The notes: generated by a model not told the origin, from the sequence alone. A DNA stretch of 64,000 bases from Rikenella microfusus (GCA_020722565.1 DYKO01000012.1:28739-92738); one strand, 5' to 3'. Positions 31,620-41,951 are shown, counted from the first letter of the stretch. Translations and numbers: made by a program.

Positions 31620-33638
31620 CTAGTTATATAAAGGCAGATATGAATATTTTTTTGAATATTCCATCATTTGCTCAACGTAGCTACTGGGGTACTCAACTTT
31701 GGCATCAACTACACTATCACCTTGAATAATCGGGACAATAAGCGGATTAACAAATCCGCCGTAGGGTGCAATGTTTAACTTAGCAAACCTTTCGAGAAGC
31801 TGTTTGTGTAAATCATAATCAACTTTAACGGCATAGGTTTCAACCAAAGATTTTCCTGCCTCAAAATCACCTGTTGATTTTACGCGTTGGATTTCCCTAA
31901 GTAATTGGCCAAAAAGTTGACGTAACTTCTCATAATCGTTAACCACAAAGTAAGTTTTACCCTCTCGCTCCATACGCTCAATTATGTTATCTGCCCTACC
32001 CTGTTCATAACACCATTTTGCTATAAGTTGACGGTTACGCATATGGGCTTGTTCTATGTTCTTGCCCAACTCAACACGTGTGAGCTGAGTCATCAGTCCA
32101 TTTCGTATATAATTAGAGTACTGAACTCTAGCCACATCAAGGCTAGGCATTAGTCCTAGTTCCACCATTTTGGGATCCATAATGTAGTAAAGCGCAAATA
32201 AATCGGCACGAGCTTCTTCGAGTGGCGATCCGTAATTCTTGAGTTCATCGCCCTTAACCCCCTCAGCCAACTGTCCGGAACCATGTCCAAGACACTCGTG
32301 CAGATCGGTATGGATGCTACTGGCCAGATAACCATACCTCTTATTTAAATCCACCTCTTCCTCGGACCAGGCAAATTCTTCAAGAAAGCCATTGCCAAGG
32401 GCAGCCTGATCGTAGGCATAGGTAATATTATCCATAGTAACCGATTTGGAACCATGAACCTTTCTAATCCAGTCGGCATTGGGTAGGTTTATACCTATGG
32501 GAGTTGAGGGATAGCAATCGCCCCCAAGCTGGGCAACAGTTATAACCTTTGCCGTAACTCCCCGAACCTCCTTTTTCTTGAACCTATCATCAATAGGTGA
32601 ATGATCCTCGAACCACTGAGCATTATTACTAATGATACGAGTTCGGCGAGTTGCTTCCTCATCACGGAAGTTAACCACCGATTCCCAGCTAGCTTTGTAA
32701 CCTAATGGATCGCCATAGGTTTCGATAAAACCATTTACAAAATCGACCCTTGATTGCAAATCGTTTACCCATAAAATATTGTACTCATCAAACTTTCTTA
32801 AATCGCCTGTTTTGTAGTACTCAATCAATTTTTCAATGATTTTTTGTTGCTGCTCGTTTTCGGCAAGAGCTGCTGCCTTTTCAAGCAAAAAAACAATTCG
32901 CTCTATTGCTTTACCATACATGCCACCGATGCACCATACCTTTTCAAACAATTTGCCATTTTCTTTAACTAACTTCGAATTTAGACCATAAGAAATTGGC
33001 GTTGAATCGGTTGGATTAGCCATATCTGCATAAAAACGCTCGGCCTCAATCTGAGTAACCCCTTCGTAATAGTTGCAAGCCGATTGAACAACCATGTCAA
33101 TACCTGCATCCTGATTCACCCGTTTAGGTGCAATAGTAGGATCAACTATAATAGGTATATAAATTTCCTTTATGCGCTCTTTCCCGCCTAATAGGCTGCT
33201 AAAAAATTTATCGGGGGTAAGGTTTATGAGTTCTGTTAGGTATTCGGTGCTGAAACCGGGTAATATCTTATCGCTTGAGTAGTGGTGATGAATGCCATTG
33301 GAAAACCACACCCGTTTCAAGTAAATCATAAATTGCTCCCACTGCTCACCGCTTCGTTCACCTGTGTATCCGGAATATATTCCCTCAATTATCGAACGGA
33401 TTGCAAGATTATGCTTATAGTTCTGATCCCAAATAATATCGCGACCGCACTTGGCAGCTTCGCTTAAGTAGTATATCAGCACGCGTTGCTGCGGCGATAG
33501 CTGTTCAAAGCCAGGGATCCGGTAACGCATTATACGTATATCAGCAAACTGATCGATTTGCCACTTAAAATCATCCTCCTTATCCTTGCAGCCATGCAGA
33601 GCCAATGTAACCATTAGTAATGTCATTATTTGTTGCAT
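31620..33638 (-). CDS. Dipeptidyl peptidase III (M49 metallopeptidase), lipoprotein-like N-terminus
   Basis: 672 aa; HECLGHGSGQ (HExxGH) and EEARADLFALYY; LALHGCKDKED lipobox-like start. Confidence 0.93.
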   Translation of the reverse strand: MQQIMTLLMVTLALHGCKDKEDDFKWQIDQFADIRIMRYRIPGFEQLSPQQRVLIYYLSEAAKCGRDIIWDQNYKHNLAIRSIIEGIYSGYTGERSGEQWEQFMIYLKRVWFSNGIHHHYSSDKILPGFSTEYLTELINLTPDKFFSSLLGGKERIKEIYIPIIVDPTIAPKRVNQDAGIDMVVQSACNYYEGVTQIEAERFYADMANPTDSTPISYGLNSKLVKENGKLFEKVWCIGGMYGKAIERIVFLLEKAAALAENEQQQKIIEKLIEYYKTGDLRKFDEYNILWVNDLQSRVDFVNGFIETYGDPLGYKASWESVVNFRDEEATRRTRIISNNAQWFEDHSPIDDRFKKKEVRGVTAKVITVAQLGGDCYPSTPIGINLPNADWIRKVHGSKSVTMDNITYAYDQAALGNGFLEEFAWSEEEVDLNKRYGYLASSIHTDLHECLGHGSGQLAEGVKGDELKNYGSPLEEARADLFALYYIMDPKMVELGLMPSLDVARVQYSNYIRNGLMTQLTRVELGKNIEQAHMRNRQLIAKWCYEQGRADNIIERMEREGKTYFVVNDYEKLRQLFGQLLREIQRVKSTGDFEAGKSLVETYAVKVDYDLHKQLLERFAKLNIAPYGGFVNPLIVPIIQGDSVVDAKVEYPSSYVEQMMEYSKKYSYLPLYN

Positions 33639-33649
33639 TTTAAACAGTT

Positions 33650-34555
33650 TTATTCCTTGATAGTTGAGGGGCGATATAAAAATCCGGGGTCCTTGATTTC
33701 CTCGGGAGCCCAGGTGGGTTTAGCTTTTGGACGATTCGGATTTCGTAAGTCGAGATCTCTAACATACATCCATTTTATTCCATCAAACTTAAATCCATCG
33801 AATGAACCATCGGGACCGTAGTACTGAAAATCTCCTGTAAATTCAGGACTCGACGGTGATAGATGGTCAAATACCAGCATTTTTCTATCATCAAGAAACT
33901 TTAGCACTATTGATGCTCTGGTATTAAATTCAAATACTATGCGTGAAAGGTTATATTTACCATCTACATTAAAAATGGGGAAACCGAAAATTGGGTTATC
34001 GTCATTATCAAAAGTTAGCACCTCTACTATTTTCTTTGATGTAAATAAATTGTTGAAATCGAACCCAAGAAGTAAGTAAACTTTTTGTCCCCCAACGGTA
34101 AACTCGGTAAGTTGATAGTAAAGGGCAGCCATCCAGATATTGGCGTTTAACTGTTCGTTTTTCGGGTCTTTTATCTTGTCCCTTCCATCCCTAAGCTCCA
34201 CAAGTTTTATTTTATTAGACCCAGTTTTAACCTGCATCAATCCAAAATAGTTTTGATATCCTCCAGGCTGTGGTATATTCCATGTAAAAATCCTAAACTT
34301 GTCATCGGATGACCGCAGCTTTCCAATGTACAGCGAATCAAATGGGTAGCTATACGAATCCCTATGGCCCAAGACTATTTTTAGTGAATCGTAAAAAATC
34401 GTATTTAACGAATCGCGGCGGGAATAAGATGTTTCTGATTGAATTCTTTTAAAAAGATCATCTAAAACCTTTTCTTCGAACAAATTGACACTCTGAGCAA
34501 ACAATAGATGTGAAAGACCAAAAAGAAACCCCATCAACCCAATACGCCTTACCAT
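33650..34555 (-). CDS. Hypothetical secreted protein
   Basis: 301 aa; signal peptide MVRRIGLMGFLFGLSHLLFAQS; no recognised domain. Confidence 0.75.
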   Translation of the reverse strand: MVRRIGLMGFLFGLSHLLFAQSVNLFEEKVLDDLFKRIQSETSYSRRDSLNTIFYDSLKIVLGHRDSYSYPFDSLYIGKLRSSDDKFRIFTWNIPQPGGYQNYFGLMQVKTGSNKIKLVELRDGRDKIKDPKNEQLNANIWMAALYYQLTEFTVGGQKVYLLLGFDFNNLFTSKKIVEVLTFDNDDNPIFGFPIFNVDGKYNLSRIVFEFNTRASIVLKFLDDRKMLVFDHLSPSSPEFTGDFQYYGPDGSFDGFKFDGIKWMYVRDLDLRNPNRPKAKPTWAPEEIKDPGFLYRPSTIKE

Positions 34556-34567
34556 ACTAAAAAAATG

Positions 34568-35758
34568 TTACGAAATGCTGTTTAAACCCTCTAAAATTAA
34601 ACCTGCGGCGGTACGGCACTCCTCCTCAGTAATGGTGAGCGGAGGGGCAATGCGAACCGCAGTATTGCAGAACAAAAACCAGTCCACAATAAAACCGTGA
34701 GCTAAACCAAAATCGATAAGTGCTTTTACCCTATCATAGGAGCCCAGTTCAACTGCAATCATTAGTCCTGCCTGCCTTATTTCCAATACTTTAGGATGAT
34801 TTTTAAGAACATCAACAAAGATTTTACCCTTTGCATTTACAGTTTGAACTAAGTTGTTACTTTGTAAATACTTAAGCGAAGCCAGCGCTGCAGCGCATGA
34901 AACCGGGTGTCCACCAAAAGTTGTAATGTGTCCCAAAATTGGATTTTGGGTTAATGAGTCCATAATGGCTTTTGACGATATAAAGGCACCAAGTGGCATT
35001 CCCCCACCCAGTGCTTTTGCCAGCAAAAGAATATCAGGGATAATTCCAAATTGCTCAAAAGCAAATAGGGTTCCTGTGCGCCCCATTCCGGTTTGAATCT
35101 CATCAAAAATTAGAAGCGCTCCTGTTTCCGAACATCTATCCCTTAGCGCACGGATGTATTCCACATCGGGAATGCGAATGCCGGCTTCGCCTTGAATGGG
35201 CTCAATTACCACACATGCGGTTTTGGTTGTAATTCTATCTAACTCATCCTTATTATTAAAGGTAAGAAAACTTATATCGGGTAGCAAAGGCCGAAAATTT
35301 CGTTTTTGCTCTTCAAATCCCATAATACTAAGTGCCCCATGAGTGCTGCCATGGTAAGCATTTTTATAGGCGATAATTTCGGCACGCCCAGTGTGGCGTT
35401 TTGCTAATTTTAGTGCACCTTCAACCGCTTCGCTACCGGAGTTAACAAAGTAAACCGAGTACAGCTGCTGTGGTAACAACCGCACCAGCTCGGCGGCGAG
35501 TTCGACCTGTGGTTTTTGAACAAACTCGCCATAAACCATTAAATGCATGTAATCAGCAGCCTGTCCCTGAACAGCACTAACTACTTCAGGGTTTCCATGT
35601 CCAACATTGCTCACCGAGATACCCGAAATCAAGTCGAAATACTTTTCTCCTTTCGGCCCAAATAGAAAAACCCCTTGCGCTTTAGATATTTCGAGCATAA
35701 GGGGGGAATCAGAAGTTTGGGCAACATGCTCGCGAAAGAGCTGCCTAAGATTAGTCAT
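34568..35758 (-). CDS. Class III PLP aminotransferase (acetylornithine aminotransferase-like)
   Basis: 396 aa; YFVNSGSEAVEGALKLAKRHTGR, IFDEIQTGMGRTGTLFAFEQFG, LAKALGGGMPLGAFISS. Confidence 0.92.
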   Translation of the reverse strand: MTNLRQLFREHVAQTSDSPLMLEISKAQGVFLFGPKGEKYFDLISGISVSNVGHGNPEVVSAVQGQAADYMHLMVYGEFVQKPQVELAAELVRLLPQQLYSVYFVNSGSEAVEGALKLAKRHTGRAEIIAYKNAYHGSTHGALSIMGFEEQKRNFRPLLPDISFLTFNNKDELDRITTKTACVVIEPIQGEAGIRIPDVEYIRALRDRCSETGALLIFDEIQTGMGRTGTLFAFEQFGIIPDILLLAKALGGGMPLGAFISSKAIMDSLTQNPILGHITTFGGHPVSCAAALASLKYLQSNNLVQTVNAKGKIFVDVLKNHPKVLEIRQAGLMIAVELGSYDRVKALIDFGLAHGFIVDWFLFCNTAVRIAPPLTITEEECRTAAGLILEGLNSIS

Positions 35759-35762
35759 TTAT

Positions 35763-36476
35763 CTACTTGTTTACTATCAGGTTTAACTCATTAATTAGCG
35801 TTTCACGATACGATTTACCTATAGGGATTGTTTTCCGTCCCTCAGTGCTACGCATGGTAATAACATTATCCTCAATACTATCAATTTTACCAATATTTAC
35901 TATAAAAGAGCGGTGCACACGTTTAAATCTAACGCTAGGTAGTTGATTTTCAATTGATTTCATGGTAAGATGTATGGTAAATCGCTCGTTCACTGTTGAT
36001 ATAATCACATAGTTTTCCATGGCCTCAATCCAAAGAATATCTCCATACCTTACCCTAACAAGCGAGTTATTCTTCTTGATGAAAATTTCACGGTCATCAT
36101 CAAATGGGGAACGCAAAGAGTTATACCTTTCATAGGCTCGGGAAACGGCCTTTAAAAAACGGGGAAAGGTAATAGGCTTGAGTAAGTAATCGGTTACGCT
36201 ATACTCAAATGCCTGAAGGGCATACTTGTCTTTTGATGAAACTATAATGACCTGTGGTTTTGTTGAACTGGTCTCCATAAAATCAATGCCTGACATTTCG
36301 GGCATTTCAATGTCAAGAAACACGAGGTTTACATCGTTTTGTGGATTTTGCAAAAAACTAAGAGCCTGAACGGGATTGGAAAAAGACTGAATAAGGTTTA
36401 CAAAATCCACTCTTGTTGCATAGTCCTCGATTAATCGTCTCGACATTTCGTCGTCATCAACAAGTATGCAGTTCAT
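35763..36476 (-). CDS. LytTR family response regulator
   Basis: 237 aa; receiver (ILVDDDEMSRRLIEDYA, VFLDIEMPEMSGIDFM) plus LytTR domain (ILWIEAMENYVIISTVNERFTIHLTMKSIE, FKRVHRSFIVNIGKID). Confidence 0.94.
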   Translation of the reverse strand: MNCILVDDDEMSRRLIEDYATRVDFVNLIQSFSNPVQALSFLQNPQNDVNLVFLDIEMPEMSGIDFMETSSTKPQVIIVSSKDKYALQAFEYSVTDYLLKPITFPRFLKAVSRAYERYNSLRSPFDDDREIFIKKNNSLVRVRYGDILWIEAMENYVIISTVNERFTIHLTMKSIENQLPSVRFKRVHRSFIVNIGKIDSIEDNVITMRSTEGRKTIPIGKSYRETLINELNLIVNK

Positions 36477-36520
36477 AAAATTAGTATTTGGTTGATTTTT
36501 ATGTTACGAATTTACATAAT

Positions 36521-37243
36521 TTAATACAATATCGAAAGGTTGAGATCATTTAAAAAACGCTGCTCAATTAATTTAGAGCTTTTAACGCTTAGCCTTAGCC
36601 AATCAAGAAGGATCAACTCACCTTCGGTTTCACTTAAATTTATATTGATACCTGATTCTCTTAATCTTCCCATTACTTCGTAGAGGGTTAACGCCACTGA
36701 AACCGAGATATTGTAGCTCTCAGTAAATCCAAACATGGGTATTCTAATGTAATCATCGGCCAAATTCATTGCCTGTGAGCTTAGACCAGTAAGTTCCGTT
36801 CCAAAAATCAATGCAAATCTGCCCCTCGATATATCAAAATTGCCTACTTCACAATCATTAACATGTGGTGATGTTGCTACTATTCTGTACCCCTTCCTCT
36901 TCATGGCTGTAAGTGCTTTTGCTGTAACATCATCGTCTCCGCTATAACGATGAATTGTTAGCCATTTGGATGCCCCCATGTCAACTTCAGAATCTATTTT
37001 AAATCGATTTCGATTTTCAATCACATGAACATCCTGAACTCCCATACAATCGCAAGTTCTAAGCACAGCACTTGCATTCTGAGACTGAAAAATATCCTCA
37101 AGCACTACTGTTACATAACGGGTTCTTTTTGAGAGTACTCTTTGAAAAAGATCAAACCTATGCTCCAGAACAAATTGCGACAGGTGTTCAATTAGCTTTC
37201 TACGAAGCAGATCGTTTTGCTCTATGATTTGCGATTTATCCAT
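36521..37243 (-). CDS. SpoU/TrmH family RNA 2'-O-methyltransferase
   Basis: ORF track extends to 37300 but that extension crosses the terminator of the HU gene; likely start MDKSQIIEQND at 37243. FQSQNASAVLRTCDCMGVQDVHVIE, FALIFGTELTGLS, IPMFGFTESYNISVSVALTLYEV. Confidence 0.92.
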   Translation of the reverse strand: MDKSQIIEQNDLLRRKLIEHLSQFVLEHRFDLFQRVLSKRTRYVTVVLEDIFQSQNASAVLRTCDCMGVQDVHVIENRNRFKIDSEVDMGASKWLTIHRYSGDDDVTAKALTAMKRKGYRIVATSPHVNDCEVGNFDISRGRFALIFGTELTGLSSQAMNLADDYIRIPMFGFTESYNISVSVALTLYEVMGRLRESGININLSETEGELILLDWLRLSVKSSKLIEQRFLNDLNLSILY

Positions 37244-37256
37244 AAAGCAAAAATAA

Positions 37257-37287
37257 ACAAGGAGGGTCAAACATTGACCCTCCTTGT
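37257..37287 (-). terminator. Rho-independent terminator of the HU gene
   Basis: ACAAGGAGGGTCAA-aca-TTGACCCTCCTTGT, 14-bp perfect stem. Confidence 0.85.
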
Positions 37288-37306
37288 ATAAATAATTCAA
37301 AAAATA

Positions 37307-37579
37307 TTATTGAACCTTGCCGCTAAGTTCGCTACCAGCTTTGAACTTAACAACTTTCTTAGCCTTAATGTTAATGGGCTTCCCAGTTTGTGGATTGCGG
37401 CCGGTCCTTGCATTTCTCTTGGCAACAGAGAAAGAACCAAAACCTACTAAAGCAACGCGATCGCCTTTCTTAAGAGCAGTGCCAGTTGTTTTGATGAAAG
37501 CATCAAGAGCTTTCTTTGCATCAGCCTTGGTAATCTTAGCTTCGGCTGCAATTGCATCAATTAATTGAGCTTTGTTCAT
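37307..37579 (-). CDS. HU family DNA-binding protein
   Basis: 90 aa; [53 protein letters not shown]. Confidence 0.97.
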   Translation of the reverse strand: MNKAQLIDAIAAEAKITKADAKKALDAFIKTTGTALKKGDRVALVGFGSFSVAKRNARTGRNPQTGKPINIKAKKVVKFKAGSELSGKVQ

Positions 37580-37824
37580 AATTGATAGATTTTAGGATTA
37601 ATAATTGATTTAGTTGACTATCAATGACAAAATTATTACTTTTATTAGTAAATGCAAGTTTTTCTTAAAAAAATTTGCCATGACAGCCATTTTTGTTGGT
37701 TCTTAAAAAATTTCAATTTGATTTAACGCCAATTTATTGACATTTTTGTATACAATGCAAGTTTTTTACAATGTTTTTTCAACAATTTTATAAACACTCC
37801 CTTTGGAGATATAAAAAAAACAAA

Positions 37825-37832
37825 TATTTTTG
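37825..37832 (+). promoter_or_regulatory. Bacteroidota-type -7 element (TAnnTTTG) upstream of tRNA-Ser(UGA)
   Basis: TATTTTTG immediately upstream of the tRNA; same octamer upstream of the second tRNA-Ser. Confidence 0.6.
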
Positions 37833-37836
37833 CAGC

Positions 37837-37926
37837 GGAGAAATGGCAGAGCGGTCGAATGCGGCGGTCTTGAAAACCGTTGTCCGTTTATGCGGACCGG
37901 GGGTTCGAATCCCTCTTTCTCCGCCA
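37837..37926 (+). tRNA. tRNA-Ser (anticodon UGA), CCA encoded
   Basis: GGAGAAA/TTTCTCC acceptor stem, anticodon loop CTTGAAA, long variable arm, GGTTCGAATCC T-arm, G discriminator + CCA. Confidence 0.95.
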
Positions 37927-37929
37927 AAA

Positions 37930-37965
37930 TAAAAAAACGAAGGGCTTTCCCCTTCGTTTTTTTTA
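37930..37965 (+). terminator. Rho-independent terminator after tRNA-Ser(UGA)
   Basis: AAAAAAACGAAGGG-ctttCCCCTTCGTTTTTTTT. Confidence 0.8.
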
Positions 37966-38031
37966 TTTTAACTTGTTGGTTTATAGCATAATTAATTACT
38001 AATTACATTAAGATTCACCTAACAATTGATT

Positions 38032-38256
38032 TTATTTCCATACCAATAACCATCCCATTAGACCACCAATGGCCATGCTTCTCCAGGGCGATGAGGTAAT
38101 GGGACAGCTACCACTCCGGCAACCAATGAAGTAGTAATATAAATAACCCGCAATCACCCCAATAATTATGGCTACTAAGGGATAAAGCCATTTTCTTTTC
38201 CTTTTAACCCATTCCTGAATTGTGGCTATTCGGCCTGAATTTAGATATATATTCAT
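38032..38256 (-). CDS. Small membrane protein (DUF6132-like)
   Basis: 74 aa; WLYPLVAIIIGVIAGYLYYYFIGCRSGSCPITSSPWRSMAIGGLMGWLLV two hydrophobic segments. Confidence 0.7.
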   Translation of the reverse strand: MNIYLNSGRIATIQEWVKRKRKWLYPLVAIIIGVIAGYLYYYFIGCRSGSCPITSSPWRSMAIGGLMGWLLVWK

Positions 38257-38338
38257 ATTTACATATATTTATATTTTTACAAATCTAATTATTTCTTAAA
38301 ATCTTCCATACGATTTTTGCAGAAACATATAAAGTTTC

Positions 38339-38346
38339 TATTTTTG
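38339..38346 (+). promoter_or_regulatory. Bacteroidota-type -7 element (TAnnTTTG) upstream of tRNA-Ser(CGA)
   Basis: TATTTTTG 22 nt upstream of the tRNA. Confidence 0.6.
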
Positions 38347-38367
38347 CAGACAATTTTGAAATAACGG

Positions 38368-38456
38368 GGAGAGATGCCAGAGCGGTCGAATGGGGCGGTC
38401 TCGAAAACCGTTGACCTGGGTAACCGGGTCCGAGGGTTCGAATCCCTCTCTCTCCG
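38368..38456 (+). tRNA. tRNA-Ser (anticodon CGA), CCA not encoded
   Basis: GGAGAGA/TCTCTCC acceptor stem, anticodon loop CTCGAAA, long variable arm, GGTTCGAATCC T-arm; 3' genomic sequence after the discriminator is CAA. Confidence 0.95.
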
Positions 38457-38461
38457 CAACA

Positions 38462-38489
38462 GCAAAAGGAACCAGAAGGTTCCTTTTAT
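38462..38489 (+). terminator. Rho-independent terminator after tRNA-Ser(CGA)
   Basis: AAAAGGAACC-aga-AGGTTCCTTTT. Confidence 0.7.
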
Positions 38490-38667
38490 TATTTCCCCAC
38501 AAAACCATGTGTTCGAGTATTAGATTAATTAAAAAAGCAACCCCAGTATAGGGGTTAAGTTGCACATAATGAAGACTTTAATGCCAGATATTCAAAAAAT
38601 GAATTATAACAACGTTACAATGCTTTAATTATAAGCATCTCTTGGATTGTACCTTGGGTAATGATAG

Positions 38668-40485
38668 CTACAATAGCTGCATACCGTGCAACCTTGCATA
38701 ATAGCCATTAAGGGCTAAAAGTTCATCGTGCCTACCGCGCTCAACAATTTCGCCCTCGTGCAGCACACAAATTAAATCGGCGTTCTTAATGGTTGACAAT
38801 CTGTGGGCAATAACCAATGATGTACGGTGCTTCATCAGATTATCAATGGCATCCTGCACCAATCTTTCCGACTCAGTATCAAGAGCACTAGTGGCCTCAT
38901 CCAAAATCATAATGGGGGGATTCTTGAGTATAGCCCGTGCAATGCTAATTCTTTGCCGTTGTCCTCCCGATAATTTACTACCCCTATCGCCGACATTGGT
39001 ATAGTAACCGTTGGGTGTAGCCATTATGAATTCATGAGCATTGGCAATTTTAGCCGCTGCTATAACATCCTCTAAAGTAGCATTATCCACCCCAAAAGCT
39101 ATATTATTATAAAAGGTATCGTTGAAAAGTATTGGATCTTGATTTACATTACCCATCAAGTTACGAAGGCTTGTCAAATCATAATCATATATGTTGATGC
39201 CGTCTATAAGAATTTCACCCTCAGTTACGTCCCAGAAACGAGGAACCAAATCGACCATAGTGCTCTTTCCTGAACCCGATTGCCCAACCAGGGCAACAGT
39301 CATACCTTTTTTAATTTTTAGGTTGATGTTGTGCAGCACCCAATCGTCCTGATACCTGAAATTTACGTTACGGTACTCAATTTCATTCTCAAAGGATGAA
39401 ATTCTTATTGCTCCAGCTTTTACCTTAATCGGATTTTCAGCTGTAAGAATGGTGTCAATTCTATCGGCTGAGGCCATTCCCTTAAGCACGTTGTAGTAAG
39501 CACTTGAAAACGATTTGGCTGGATTGATAATCATGTAGAAAATACCAATGTATGCAATTAAAGCCTCAGGACCAAGATTTCCCTTACCGGCAAAAATCAA
39601 ATTACCACCATACCACAGCACCAGAACCACCACAATGGTACCCAAAAATTCACTTAAAGGAGAAGCCAAATCGCGACGCCTCCACATTTTCTTCATCAGT
39701 AATGAGTAAAAACTATTCATGCTCTCAAAGTGCCTAATAACCTTTGACTCGGCGTTAAATGCCTTGATAATTCTCAAACCACCAATAGTTTCCTCAATAA
39801 TGGAAAGAATAATTCCCATTTTGGTTTGCCCCTTAAATGATGTTTTACGTAGATTCTTACCCACACGTCCAATAATCCCTCCAGTTAATGGTAGTATCAA
39901 CAGCACAAAAAGGGTAAGCTGAGGGCTAATGTAAATCAAACCGGCAAGATGAATAATAATGATTATGGGGTCACGGAAAAACATTTCCAATGAGCGAATA
40001 ATGGATATTTCAATCTCATTAACATCGTTAGTCATTTTACTAATAATGTCACCCTTCTTTTCCTCGGTATAGTAGCCCAATGGCAAATCAACCACTTTAC
40101 GGTAAAGGAGATTTCGCATGTCCTGAAGGACACCAACACGGATTGGTGCCAGATAGTATAACGACAAATAGGTAAATAGGTTCTTTAGCAAAGAGGCAGC
40201 TAGCACAAGTGCAATGATAAAAAGAAGTGCAGTTGCCTTATCGTGTTCACGTATTAATGTGCTAAGAGAGTAGTTGAGGTAATGCGTTAAGCCTTTTGTC
40301 GATAGCACAAATTCGGGTTTAACCTCAACAAGGGGAACCGTTCCAAAGAGCAATTGTAGGAAGGGTATTAGCATGGCAAGAGAGAACAATGAAAATATTG
40401 CAGCAAGTATATTTGTAAAAACATTGGCAGTTACATACCACTTGTAGGGTTTGAGATAGCCAAGTAGTTTTAAAAATTTTTCCAT
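38668..40485 (-). CDS. ABC transporter, fused permease/ATP-binding (MsbA-like lipid/multidrug exporter)
   Basis: 605 aa; Walker A GQSGSGKST, signature LSGGQRQRISIARAIL, Walker B IMILDEATSALD, TM N-terminal half. Confidence 0.95.
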   Translation of the reverse strand: MEKFLKLLGYLKPYKWYVTANVFTNILAAIFSLFSLAMLIPFLQLLFGTVPLVEVKPEFVLSTKGLTHYLNYSLSTLIREHDKATALLFIIALVLAASLLKNLFTYLSLYYLAPIRVGVLQDMRNLLYRKVVDLPLGYYTEEKKGDIISKMTNDVNEIEISIIRSLEMFFRDPIIIIIHLAGLIYISPQLTLFVLLILPLTGGIIGRVGKNLRKTSFKGQTKMGIILSIIEETIGGLRIIKAFNAESKVIRHFESMNSFYSLLMKKMWRRRDLASPLSEFLGTIVVVLVLWYGGNLIFAGKGNLGPEALIAYIGIFYMIINPAKSFSSAYYNVLKGMASADRIDTILTAENPIKVKAGAIRISSFENEIEYRNVNFRYQDDWVLHNINLKIKKGMTVALVGQSGSGKSTMVDLVPRFWDVTEGEILIDGINIYDYDLTSLRNLMGNVNQDPILFNDTFYNNIAFGVDNATLEDVIAAAKIANAHEFIMATPNGYYTNVGDRGSKLSGGQRQRISIARAILKNPPIMILDEATSALDTESERLVQDAIDNLMKHRTSLVIAHRLSTIKNADLICVLHEGEIVERGRHDELLALNGYYARLHGMQLL

Positions 40486-40604
40486 TCTTCAGCCGTTAAA
40501 TTGATATTATAATGTTCCATTCAGACCTTGTAACAAAACAGGCAAATGTAGCTCAATTTATTATGATGATAAAAACACATCGTGTTTTACACTGTGAAAA
40601 TGTG

Positions 40605-41951
40605 CTATGGGATTCCCAAATAGTTAAAAGGCGATAATGCTTTAAGTTCCAACTTTACTGACTCACTTACATTTAACCCTTCTACAAATCTTGTAAATGC
40701 ATCAGGAGTTACCTGCTGGTTTGTACGAGTAAGTTCCTTGAGTGCATCGTAGGGATTTGGATAACCTTCGCGGCGCAGGATTGTTTGAATGCCCTCGGCA
40801 ATTACCATCCAATTCGCCTGAAGATCGTTGGCTATTGCCTCATGGTTCACAATAATTTTATCGAATCCCTTTAATAGCGATTTAAGCGAAATAATGGTGT
40901 GGGCAATGGGCACCCCAATATTTCGAATAACGGTGGAATCGGTTAAATCGCGCTGAAGGCGCGAAATGGGTAGCTTTGCCGAAAGGTGCTCAAATATTGC
41001 GTTAGCCAATCCAAGGTTTCCCTCTGCATTCTCAAAGTCTATGGGGTTTACCTTATGTGGCATTGCAGATGAACCCACCTCATTTTTCTTAATTTTTTGC
41101 TTAAAATACTCCATTGAAATATACATCCAAATATCTCTACTTAGGTCGATGAGAATGGTGTTGACACGTCGAAGACAATCGAAGAGGGCTGCCATGTTAT
41201 CGTAGTGCTCAATCTGTGTGGTGGTTTGGCTACGATTTAACTGCAGCACACCGTTTACAAATTGATTGGCAAATTTTACCCAATCAATATCGGGGTAGGC
41301 TGCAAGGTGCGCATTAAAGTTTCCGGTCGCCCCACCAAACTTGGCAGAATAGGGTATTTGGGTTAATTGTTCAAGTTGCACTTCAATGCGTTCAACAAAA
41401 ACCCTAATCTCCTTTCCCAATCGGGTTGGCGACGCTGGCTGGCCATGAGTATGCGCAAGCATGGCAATGTCAGCCCATTCATTGCTAAGCTCCTTTAATT
41501 TAGCTAGCAGCTTTTCAATTAAAGGCAAATACTCTTTATTTAAAGCATCGCGAAGCATGGCCGGGAAGGCGGTATTGTTTACATCCTGTGATGTCAATCC
41601 AAAATGTATGAACTCCTTGTAGCCACTTAACCCTATTTCATCAAATTTTTCACGTAATAAATACTCTACAGCCTTAACATCGTGATTGGTAACACCTTCA
41701 ATCTGCTTAACCCTTAGAGCATCTTGCTCAGAAAAATTTTGATAGATATTACGAAGGGTACCAAAATGCATATCATTTAAGCCAGTGAGCTGAGGTATAG
41801 GTATTTTACAAAGGGCAATAAAGTATTCAATCTCAACCCTAATACGGTATTCGATTAGTGCGAATTCCGAAAAGTATTTGCTGAGCATTTGAACCTTGTC
41901 GGCATATCGGCCATCAATAGGTGAAATGGAATAAATATTATGGTTCGACAT
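40605..41951 (-). CDS. purB: Adenylosuccinate lyase
   Basis: 448 aa; SPIDGRYADKVQML, THGQPASPTRLGKE, GSSAMPHKVNPIDFENAEGN. Confidence 0.97.
   Translation of the reverse strand: MSNHNIYSISPIDGRYADKVQMLSKYFSEFALIEYRIRVEIEYFIALCKIPIPQLTGLNDMHFGTLRNIYQNFSEQDALRVKQIEGVTNHDVKAVEYLLREKFDEIGLSGYKEFIHFGLTSQDVNNTAFPAMLRDALNKEYLPLIEKLLAKLKELSNEWADIAMLAHTHGQPASPTRLGKEIRVFVERIEVQLEQLTQIPYSAKFGGATGNFNAHLAAYPDIDWVKFANQFVNGVLQLNRSQTTTQIEHYDNMAALFDCLRRVNTILIDLSRDIWMYISMEYFKQKIKKNEVGSSAMPHKVNPIDFENAEGNLGLANAIFEHLSAKLPISRLQRDLTDSTVIRNIGVPIAHTIISLKSLLKGFDKIIVNHEAIANDLQANWMVIAEGIQTILRREGYPNPYDALKELTRTNQQVTPDAFTRFVEGLNVSESVKLELKALSPFNYLGIP

Noticed and set aside
38338-38565. 75-aa minus-strand ORF with AEREGFEPSDPVTQVNGFRDRPIRPLWH
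   Set aside because: It is antisense to tRNA-Ser(CGA); this peptide is a well-known artefact of translating tRNA-Ser genes on the opposite strand.
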